Program-made: the position numbers and the translations under genes
The notes under the pieces: generated by a model
Told to the model about the DNA's origin: nothing
Seen by the model: the letters and a program-made list of their open reading frames with translations, nothing else
The model's database searches: none
Part shown: positions 28,601 through 40,600 of the stretch, piece by piece
How the letters are laid out: every line of letters begins with the position of its first letter
Numbering within the stretch: the first letter of the stretch is position 1
DNA from: Owenia fusiformis
Taxonomy: Eukaryota > Annelida > Polychaeta > Sabellida > Oweniidae
Length of the DNA: 64,000 bases
Direction: 5' to 3'
Assembly (NCBI GenBank): GCA_903813345.2
Contig: CAIIXF020000003.1
Location: 28,533,248 to 28,597,247 of the forward strand

Positions 28601-31600
28601 TGCATTAGTGCCAGTGCTTCTATACATAAGAACAATGTCAAGCTCATTTATAGCCTGTTTTAGTTTTAGGGTTGATAGAAGACTGATCTCTCACAATGAA
28701 TATCACCAGTATTTGAATTGCATATAGTCTACATATGTTTGTTTGTGTCTTCCAGGAGCTCAACTATTGTTTGCATCAGTGCAAGTGCTTCTATACATAA
28801 GAACAATGTCAAGCTCATTTATAGCCTGTGTTAGTTTTAGAGTTGATAGAAGACTGATCTCTCACAATGAATATCACCAGTATTTGAATTGCATATAGTC
28901 TACATATGTTTGTTTGTGTCTTCCAAGAGCTCAACTATTGTTTGCATCAGTGCAAGTGTCTCTATACAGAAGAACAATGTCAAGCTCATTTATAGCCTGT
29001 TTTAGTTTTAGGGTTGATAGAAGACTGATCTCTCACAATGAATATCACATGCATTTGAGTTGCATATAGTCTACATATGTTTGTTTGTGTCTTCCAAGAG
29101 CTCAACTATTGTATGCATCAGTGCAAGTGTCTCTATACAGAAGAACAATGTCAAGCTCATTTATAGCCTGTGTTATTTTAAGAGTTGATAGAAGACTGAA
29201 CTCTCACAATGAATATCACATGCATTTGAGTTGCATATAGTCTACATATGTTTGTTTGTGTCTTCCAAGAGCTCAACTATTGTATGCATCAGTGCAAGTG
29301 CTTCTATACATAAGAACAATGTCAAGCTCATTTATAGCCTGTGTTAGTTTTAGAGTTGATAGAAGACTGAACTCTCAGAATAAATATCACCAACATTTGA
29401 GTTGCATATACTGTACATATGTTTGTGTCTTCAAAGAGCTCAACTATTGTTTGCATCAGTGCAAGTGTCTCTATACAGAAGAACAATGTCAAGCTCATTT
29501 ATAGCCTGTGTTAGTTTGCATTTGAGTTGCATATAGTCTACATATGTTTGTGTCTTCAAAGAGCTCAACTATTGTTTGCATCAGTGCAAGTGTCTCTATA
29601 CAGAAGAACAATGTCAAGCTCATTTATAGCCTGTGTTAGTTTGCATTTGAGTTGCATATAGTCTACATATGTTTGTGTCTTCAAAGAGCTCAACTATTGT
29701 TTGCATCAGTGCAAGTGTCTCTATACAGAAGAACAATGTCAAGCTCATTTATAGCCTGTGTTAGTTTGCATTTGAGTTGCATATAGTCTACATATGTTTG
29801 TGTCTTCAAAGAGCTCAACTATTGTATGCATCAGTGCAAGTGTCTCTATACAGAAGAACAATGTCAAGCTCATTTATAGCCTGTGTTAGTTTTAGGGTTG
29901 ATAGAAGACTGATCTCTCACAATGAATATCACCAACATTTGAGTTGCATTTACTGTACATATGTTTGTGTCTTCAAAGAGCTCAACTATTGTATGCATCA
30001 GTGCAAGTGTCTCTATACAGAAGAACAATGTCAAGCTCATTTATAGCCTGTGTTAGTTTTAGGGTTGATAGAAGACTGATCTCTCACAATGAATATCACC
30101 AACATTTGAGTTGCATTTACTGTACATATGTTTGTTTGTGTCTTCTAGGAGCTCAACTATTGTATGCATCAGTGGAAGTGTCTCTATACAGAAGAACAAT
30201 GTCAAGCTCATTTATAGCCTGTGTTAGTTTTAGAGTTGATAGAAGACTGAACTCTCACAATGAATATCACCAACATTTGAGTTACATATACTGTACATAT
30301 GTTTGTGTCTTCTAGGAGCTCAACTATCATATGCATTAGTGCCAGTGCTTCTATACATAAGAACAATGTCAAGCTCATTTATAGCCTGTGTTAGTTTTAG
30401 GGTTGATAGAAGACTGATCTCTCACAATGAATATCACATGCATTTGAGTTGCATATACTGTACATATGTTTGTGTCTTCCAAGAGCTCAACTATTGTATG
30501 CATCAGTGCCAGTGCTTCTATACATAAGTACAATGTCAAGCTCATTTATAGCCTGTATTATTTTAAGAGTTGATAGAAGACTGAACTCTCACAATGAATA
30601 TCACATGCATTTGAGTTGCATATAGTCTACATATGTTTGTTTGTGTCTTCCAGGAGCTCAACTATCGTATGCATCAGTGCCAGTGCTTCTATACATAAGA
30701 ACAATGTCAAGCTACCATGGAAGGGTACTGTTCAAGTCAATGTGGATGGACAATTTAAGGTAGGCAATCAGCATAGAGGACATCCTATGGTTTAACATTA
30801 ATCTAAAATAGGGATCAAATCCTGAAATAAGGGCTGATGTGAAAAAGTCAATACAAGTTTCTACTGTATAAAAATAAATATGTTTATATTTAAAGACTTT
30901 TTTCAAAAATCAGGATAATTCATGTTTATTTAAATTTTATGTGTATGTCAGATTTGAACTAGTATGCTAAACTATTATACTGATTTTTCAGCCTTTAAGT
31001 GTTCAAATCAGACCTGATTTGTCATTGGATAGTGCCTCCATGAATTCAGATTTAGAACAGCTGTCATTGGCTAAAATGCCATCCACTCCACTGGTTGCTG
31101 TAGCAACAGCCAATCAGAAAGATGGAGACAATTTGAAAGTGACCAATACAAAACTAGTCCTACCACCTGTGCCAATAGGAAAAGATTCAGGTAGTTTTTA
31201 TTTCAGAGACCATTTGTTTAGATATGAAGTACATTTTATTTGTATAGATGTATTATATTACAAATAGTATCTTATACATACATGCTCTTATATTGACACC
31301 CTGCTTGCTTGTTTTATTGTCACCACTAAGAAATTGTGACATCGTTATAGTCACTATTCTTTTGAATTTTTTTTCATGCATCACCGATCATTACCAGTGA
31401 TCAATGAAATAGGGATTTGTGGTAACATGAAAATGTCATGGTAACAAAGTAATCACTTACCCAGAATTCTTAAGTCAATGCTGATTGGTTGTTTCAGAGA
31501 GCAAGTTAGAGATCCAGAATATAAGCCGTGATGCTGTTTCATGGAGCATTGTGGCCACCTCTGCTGCATATTGTAAGGTCAGTCCATCATGCTCCTTGTC

Positions 31601-34600
31601 TGTTTTTTGTTTGTTTGTTTTTTGTTTGTTTGTTTGACCTCTTTTTGAAATAAACATGACAATAAAATGCTTTGATATAAAGTTATGTTTCACAAACTAC
31701 TTGGAATAAGGAACAAGATTCTTTGAATCCCATTTAATATCAATATTTGAATCTACATGCCTTTTGAAATTTATTTATCTCAATTTTAGTCACATTTAAA
31801 AACAAGGCTAATATAAACCAGATTTATGAATTATATATTTTTGCGTATGTAGAATATGACCACTGGTGAAGATACAACTAGGATTACTTACTCCGTGTTC
31901 AGATTTGTCAGAAATCATGGTGTCTTGCAGCCTCAACAAGATATAGCAGTAAGTTAGCCCCTGGATTTTAATCCACTCTTGACGTCTTGAGTAGCCTTTT
32001 TTTTATTTTGGAATAGCTTTAGTTTAATTACCTTCATTAGTGATACCATTGGCTTTCAATAGACAAATTTTGATATTCCAAATTCAGTCCAATATAATGA
32101 TATATTGTAGTAGGTCATATTTTTAACTGAGACATTGGAAGATCTTCTTTTATTTGTTTTAAACCCCCATTATCTTATAGGTACCTGTGTCTTTTATGCC
32201 ACAATCTGAGGGGGAGTACTCTCAAGTGATGGAACTGCGAACAAAATCCAATGCAGCTGTTGCTGCAGGGGAACATAATATAAAAGTCTTCCTTGTTGGG
32301 GAGGTATGTACACTGTGAATGTCTTTGTATAATTGAAATCAGGTCCATTTGGGTATATCATACCAACTTGACCTTCAGAACCTCAATCTTCAGGTCAATG
32401 AAGCCCTCCCATACCTCAACCTCTAGTTGATCTAAGCCCCCCCCCCCAAGTGAATTCTCAGTTCAACTAAGCTATCTCATACCTCAATTCTCAGTTCTAC
32501 TAAGCTATCACATACCTCAATTTTCAGTTCAACTAAGCTATCTCATACCTCAATTCTCAGTTCAACTAAGCTATCTCATACCTCAATTCTCAGTTCTACT
32601 AAGCTATCAAATACCTCAATTTTCAGTGCAACTCCCTTACTTTAGTTTGTCTTTAACCAAAAAATAAAATAAATCCAAAAAGAGAAGTGGCTTTAAATAA
32701 CAATACATGTCCTAGAGTAACATGTAGTGTTCAATTTCAGGGTTACTTTGAAAGTGATGAATCTAGAGAACGCTGGCAGTCTAGGGGTAACCACTCTAGT
32801 GGTAGAATGAACAGATCATCACTAGATAAGATAGTAGCCCCAAGTAGGAGATCACTAGATAACAGGTAAGATTATCAGCCCCGTAGCCAGGGCGGGTTAG
32901 ATGCCCCCCCCCCCCCCCCGCCAAGAAATCTTTCAAAATCATGCAGTTTTTCACCCTTCTTAGCACTTTTTAAGTGATTTTGGCCATTTTTGGACCAAAA
33001 TTGTCACAAGTGACGGGCCTGATTATACTAGAGGTATAAACCCCCTCCAACTTCTTATGGAAACAATGGAATTTCACAAGAATCTGGTCTAAATTTCCAT
33101 GACATGCACCTGGCCTACCTGTGCTGTAAAATAATCTCCCTTGCCCACCACTGGCCTACCTGTGCTGTAAAATAATCTCCCTTTCCCACCACTGGCCTAC
33201 CTGTGCTGTAAAATAATCTCCCTTTCCCACCACTGGCCTACCTTAACTGTAATAATCTCCCTTTCCCACCACTGGCCTACCTGTGCTGTAAAATAATCTC
33301 CCTTGCCCACCACTGGCCTACCTTAACTGTAAAATAGCCTCCCTTTCCCACCACTGGCCTACCTGTGCTGTAAAATAATCTCCCTTGCCCACCACTGGCC
33401 TACCTGTGCTGTAAAATAATCTCCCTTTCCCACCACTGGCCTACCTTAACTGTAATAATCCACCTTTCCCACCAATGGCCTACCTGTGCTGTAAAATAAT
33501 CTCCCTTTCCCACCACTGGCCTACCTGTGCTGTAAAATAATCTCCCTTTCCCACCACTGGCCTACCTGTGCTGTAAAATAATCTCCCTTTCCCACCACAG
33601 GCCTACCTGTGCTGTAACATAATCTCCCTTGCCCACCACTGGCCTACCTGTGCTGTAAAATAATCTCCCTTTCCCACCACAGGCCTACCTGTGCTGTAAC
33701 ATAATCTCCCTTTCCCACCACAGGCCTACCTGTGCTGTAACATAATCTCCCTTGCCCACCACTGGCCTACCTGTGCTGTAAAATAATCTCCCTTTCCACC
33801 ACTGGCCTACCTGTGCTGTAAAATAATCTCCCTTTCCCACCACTGGCCTACCTGTGCTGTAAAATAATCACCCTTTCCCACCACTGGCCTGCCCATGGCT
33901 CACCACTGACCCATACCACTGTGAAAACATGACAAAATAATTTCACAAGAATCTGGTTCCAATTTTCCTGATGTACACCTGGCCCAACTCAGCTTTGAAA
34001 TGAACAAAATATTTTAAAATTCCTTGCATCACCTTGAGTTGTTTAGGATGTAAGTTAAGAGATAATGTGAATATAATTCTAAATTATACAGAAGATCAGA
34101 CAATATTCGACCAAAAGTATGTATATAAAATACTCTAAACAACCCATAATTGATGTATTGACATGTAGTTTTCAGGTCAAAACAACTTTAAAACAACCCA
34201 TAATTGATGTATTGACATGTGGTTTTCAGGTCAAAACAACTCTAAAACAACCCATAATTGACGTATTGACATGTGGTTTTCAGGTCAAAGCAACTCTAAA
34301 ACAACCCATAATTGACGTATTGACATGTGGTTTTCAGGTCAAAAACAACTCTAAACAACCCATAATTGATGTATTGACATGTGGTTTTTAGGTCAAAATA
34401 CCTCTAAACAACCCATAATCGATGTAGTGACATGTAATTTTCAGATCAGGAGGGAGAGACAGCTGGCTGAAGAAGGACATTCTTACATTCCCAGATACAG
34501 TTCTAAATGGAAAGAACACATGTAAACTTGAGTTGAAGAACTCCACTGATAGTCCACATACAGTAAGTCACTTTGTTTCAAATTGGGAACATGTAAACAT

Positions 34601-37600
34601 TGAGAGTTCAAAAATTTAAAAACATACATGGTAAATTGAATTTTTTGTCAACTTGATACTTTTTTCTTTTGGGATATCAGTGATGTGTTGGAGGGTTGTC
34701 TGATTTTGAATGAATAAGAAAGGAGTGGTATCGATATGGAGAACTGAATTCAACACTGTTTTTCTCAATCATTGAAAACATTGGGAACAACATGTAAACA
34801 TTGAGAGTTCAAAGATTTAACAACATACATGGTAAATTGAATTTTGTGAACTTGATACTTTTTCTTTTGGGATATCAGTGATGTGTTGGAGGGTTGTCTG
34901 ATTTTGAATGGATAAGAAATTTGCATAATGTGGCAAGAAAGCTGAATGGTTAAAAATATAAATTATAGGTACTAGACTATACATTTAAGACATAGAAAAC
35001 AATTGTAAGATTACAAATATATTTATTTTAATATTAAAATTATGCAGTGTCTAGTCAAATAAAATACAACATACAAGTACACATACATAAAATACTACAC
35101 TTATAAATGTCTATAATTTTTGAGACTACAGTGTTCTCTTAGGATTTTGATTTAAGAGGATGCAAAATTCTTATTTCATAATATTGCCCAAAAAGAAATG
35201 TAATTTTCCATGATTTCTCCCATTTCAATTGGCTTAAAATGGGTATTCAGGTGAGTGAAAGCCTATTTTCAAAATCTCAGATGGATGTAGCATCCATTTG
35301 CTCTTACTGAATACTGGATCTTTTTATTGTTTGTTTAAGACATTTTGATATTTTAATAGAACTCCTCCTTTTTGGGGAGAATATACTGTCTGATCAGTTA
35401 TAAAACATTTTATCAAGTTACAATAAAAAATAATACATACATGTGCATAGAAAATAAAATCTTACATTACAGCATCATAGTCTGCGTTACATAATACATT
35501 AGTCACTGAAACTCTACAAAGTACATTAAGTCAGGTACAATGTATTTAAAACCACAGATTTTAAATTGAGTTCATTTTCAAGATTTCCTTTTTGAAAATG
35601 TTCAAAACATATATGATCAGTTGTTAAACAATATTTCATCATGCAAGAGTTAAAATAAAATCTGAGTTACATAAATATCTTCATATTGTATATTATATAA
35701 GTTATTGAATGCTTTGAAGTACAATACAGGATATATTGTGGTCGAGAAATTCTTTATTGGCATGAGACAAAGTTGAGAACTGACCAATCAGAGGGCTTCA
35801 TTTTACAGATCTTTCGATAATTTTTTATTTTATTGGCATCTTTACAGTTGACTAGTAAATATAATTTAAAATTATATATAAAATATATTATATTAAAAAA
35901 TATATTACATTTAAATTGGTTTTACAATCACGATATGAAATATTATATGTCTGTATCAGTACAGATACATGTACTGATTTAGAGGTATATGAACAGGTTA
36001 ACAAATTCTCTCAAATTCAGTATGCATTATGGTAGCTTTATAAACAATATGGTACACATTACATTGAATAAATTCATAGTCTGATAATATTGATTCTGTT
36101 CATTAGTATTCTTTGTCACAGACTGTATTTCTTTTATTTTAGATGTTTCGAATGCATACTGCATCCATGATTACTAATTTTTTTTAAATAAAACAGTTGA
36201 AATAAATCCAGGTAAATCTACTGCTTACTATGTATTTCAACTGTTTCATTTAAAAAAAATTATTGATCATGTATGCAGTATTCATTTGAAATGTCTGAAA
36301 TAAAAGAAATACAGTCTGTGACAAAGAATACTAATAAACGGAACATAGTAGACATGTTTTTAAACAAGTACATGTACTGATTTAATTTGTATATTTATTT
36401 ATTATAGTGCCTCGTATAATTTACACCCAGCCTATTTTAGGCTTATGGGGCACATTGTACAATATTAAAAAAAAAAATATTTAATTTGTGAAAGTAACAG
36501 ATCACTTTCTGTTACATCAAAGAACTCTGATAAGATAGACCTCAAATATTTGCATTTTGTAAAAATATTATTGACATCATAACTTTAAATGTGCATATAG
36601 ATTGCACTCGAAATACATTTTCTTTTCACGTCTGTATGTCTATCCTGGGACTACATTTATTAAGCAGTTACAGGGCTGTACTATTTTGATCCTGGGGTCA
36701 AACTTTTAACCTCATTCCAAAATATTTGAATTTAGTTTTTTCCCTAAACACAAAATATTTGTTATGTGCTATGTTTTTATTAAGTAATATTTAATTTACC
36801 TTAGTATTTCATAACATGAAATGCATGTTTTGAATTTTCATATAGAGTGGGTATTCAGTGGCATAGACAGGATGAAAAAAGGATAGAAAACATTAAGAAG
36901 AAAAAAGCTTTGGACAAGAATTACTGTAAATTTTTCGTTGGAAATATGAACAAAAAGTTAGGTAAAACACCATTAAAATATGAACTTAGTTTGATGATGG
37001 CAATAGAGGAACATGATGATAATCCTTGTCTATGACGTCATAATCGTATGTGACCAACCCCGAAATATCTCAGGGTGGTGTCCAGTAATTGTCACAGAAT
37101 CTGTACCAGTTATCTTACCAAATATTCTAGTGGTCACTGGGGGATCCTGGTAGGGTGCAATTGAAATATTTTGTCATTGGCTTCACAAATCAGTAATCAT
37201 TTTAGTACATAAACATTTTTAATGGTCATCTAAGTTTGCGGAAATGCCAATAGGAAATAACCAACAGCCAATTCACTGATTCAATTTTGGTGAAGAATAT
37301 TTAATATGTGCATGCATGAGATATTAAATTCAGTTACATGTTTGTTTCTTAACCATATTACGTATATAAACAGTCTGTTTTGAAGATTTTTTCAATAAAT
37401 ATGTGTTTGATAACAGTTGAGTTTATGAATGTAGATTATGTTGTCAGATCCAGTATGCTGTTCATGTGTGTAGATTATCTTAATAGAATCATCAAAGCCT
37501 TTGAGTGAATTATAAATATTGTTTATGCTTTAAATAGACATTTTGATTTCTTATTGCTCATTATATGGAGAGTACAGTTCATGGTAATATTGCTGGGTTG

Positions 37601-40600
37601 TTTTGTGTATTCGTGTTTTAGTAATATCACTTCTTATAACATGAACTATAGGTGTGAGTCCTGATCATCATATTATTTTATTTGATTTGATTAGTTTGAG
37701 CTTTCTTACATATTGCTATGTTTCTCAATGTCATTTCAACTTCGGGATGTGAATCTCCCCCATACACCTTTATCTCTATAGTTAAACACTCATTGTAGTA
37801 CATCATTGCTCTGGTATGTTCTCCCATTTTATGATACACATCACCTATATTATATAATGACCGTGCTACATCTGGGTGTGGGTTATCTCCATGTATTGTT
37901 GTTTTCATTGTTAAACTATCTTCATAATATTTCTTAGCTGTGGTGTACTCTCCCATCATCTCATATACAACACCTATATTATTTAATGAGTCTGCTACAT
38001 CTGGGTGTGGGTTATCTCCATGTATTCTCATTCTCATTGATAAACTATCTTCTTTATATTTCTTTGCTTTGGTATACTCTCCCATCTTCTCATACACAAC
38101 ACCTATATTATTTAATGACTGTGCTACATCTGGGTGTGGGTTATTTCCATGTATTCTCATTCTCATTGATAAACTATCTTCACAATATTTCTTAGCTGTG
38201 GTGTACTCTCCCATCATCTCATATACAACACCTATATTATTTAATGACTGTGCTACATCTGGGTGTGGGTTATCTTGATGTATTTTCATCATCATTGATA
38301 AACTATCTTCATAATATTTCTTAGCTGTGGTGTACTCTCCCATCTTCTCATACACAACACCCATATTATTTAATGACTTTGCTACATCTGGGTGTGGGTT
38401 ATCTCCATGTATTCTCATTCTCATTGATAAACTATCTTCACAATATTTCTTAGCTGTGGTGTACTCTCCCATCTTCTCATACACAACACCCATATTATTT
38501 AATGACTTTGCTACATCTGGGTGTGGGTTATTTCCATGTATTCTCATTCTCATTGATAAACTATCTTCACAATATTTCTTAGCTGTGGTGTACTCTCCCA
38601 TCTTCTCATACACAACACCCATATTATTTAATGACTTTGCTACATCTGGGTGTGGGTTATCTCCATGTATTCTCTTTAACATTGTTAGTGTTTTCTTTTT
38701 ATGTTGCAATGCCTGTTTAAAGTCACCACATGTTTCATGCAGTATACCAATTTCCCATTGCAGTAAAGCAATATCATTTTCATTTTCTGCCATTCCAGCA
38801 TTCTCTTTCTTTTCTAATTCTAGTTGATAAGCAACTAATGCCTGTTTTGAGAAATACATGTCTTTGTATAATTGACCTTTTACAATATTGCTATCTTCTT
38901 TGTACCCTTCTTTGTGTTTCCATGTATTGGTGTTGTTTTTCTGATAGACCAAAAATTTAGACCATGATATGAAAATAGTGTAAAATTGGATGATTGCAGT
39001 GTATCCTCTTACAGGTAAAACCTTAGTCAAGTCTGTTGCATATTCATCAGATTCACTCAACAAAAATGATATGATTTCTTTTTGTTGTTTATATTTGCTA
39101 TATACCATATGTCTGAGATTAGTTGCAATGCAAACCATAATTTGCAAATCCTTTTTGCCCTTTCAGTTAGAATGTTTTTTTCATGCAATTCATCCAACAC
39201 ATCTAAAGGAGCAAAGGATTTACAACCATGCAGTAACTTAAGCATGGTTATAGAGATAGTTGCTAACCTGTAAACATCATGTTTGGTATGCATTGCCTTA
39301 CTGAATGATTCACTTGTCAGAGGGTTTTTACTATATTTCTCTAGATCTTTGTTTAGTGTTTTCATGGCCCTTTCTGCTCCTACTGATACATTTTGTTCCA
39401 TAGAAGGGGATTGTAATATGAAATTTACCTTCTCATTATAGTCATGCCAAAGAGCCTCATCTCCTGTAATCAAGGCTGAATTCATCAACACATCACTGAG
39501 ATGATACCCCTCTTTTATTGATTCATCAGTAAATTGGTATTGAGTCATTTCATCTACTGTCATGATAAGTTCTAGTCTAGGTGGTTTGTTAAGGTCCTTC
39601 CTTGTTATTCTCCCTATTGGTGTTTTACTGGCAAAAGGTTGAGGTCCATCGAAAGAAATGCCTCGTATCGTAACTTTGTCCCAAAAGTCCACATTGGTCA
39701 TTCCAGGTGGCAGTCTGTCGTTCAAGTCTGTCAAAACTGGTATGTCCATACTGTTAAGAATGGTCTCTCCTAAATTCAGTATATGCAGATGCACATAATA
39801 AACTAACATACGCAACTCATTTCTAACTTGTACATCAGGTTGGTTTAATGGATCATACAATATTGCCCACTCTATATCAGAATAAGCTGTCACTTCCTTG
39901 CGGGACAGTGACCCTAAAGCCATAATAGCAACCCTGTATTTACAATTTTCAAGCCCTAGAACAGACATACAATTTGTAATGATTGATCGATAAAATTCTA
40001 AAAGCTTCTCTGTGAGATTGTTATAGTAGACCTTACTGTGTGCTATTGTATTGTCCTCATAAGCAGGTTTCATCTCTGATGTAACATCATCTACAACCAT
40101 GTCATTGTCAATGATGTCATTCACAGTGTTCTCTGAGTAGTTTCGTATTGTTTCAAGTGCCTCTTTGTACTTCCTTGTGAGTTCATTTGTTGACATTGTG
40201 TTCTCTTTAGACAGTTTATTGAGAAAGTCAGTGTCAGTTTGTTGTATTCTTTGGTCAATATAATCAGCATTATATATTGATGTTGAACTGGATAAAGTTA
40301 ATCTCTTTACTTTTTGCAATAGTGTTTCAGTGGGCTGACGACACCTAGCAGCATTGAAGAGACCAGATGCCCAGACATAATGTTCATACCAGGTTGGAGA
40401 GGTCTCAGCTGATGCTATAAACTCATCACCCAGTTCACACATTAGATCTGCCTGTTTCTTTAGTTCTGATTCTGTTTTACTTTCTTGATATTCTTTAATT
40501 TTACAGCCTAGGTCATACATTTTCTGGGTGATTTCTAAAAGAGGAGAATTTATCTCTTTGGATTTGGATCTATAATGAACTTAAAAACCAGAGGTTCAGC

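Noticed and set aside
27985-30527. Series of plus-strand frames with MSSSFIACVSFRVDRRL repeats
   Set aside because: They are one frame of the ~170 bp exon-derived array and carry no independent coding signal.
33095-33890. CRISPR-like regular repeats (also 44795-45405, 57925-60055, 62500-63290)
   Set aside because: These are eukaryotic tandem satellites with no unique spacers and no cas genes, in a metazoan window.
37940-38827. Plus-strand frames opposite the TPR region
   Set aside because: Antisense shadows of the 126 bp TPR repeats.
39079-39090. Programmed -1 frameshifting as the default reading
   Set aside because: The tract is not an ideal slippery heptamer and I see no clear downstream stem. 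Homopolymer error or mutation is simpler, so it is listed only as a possibility.
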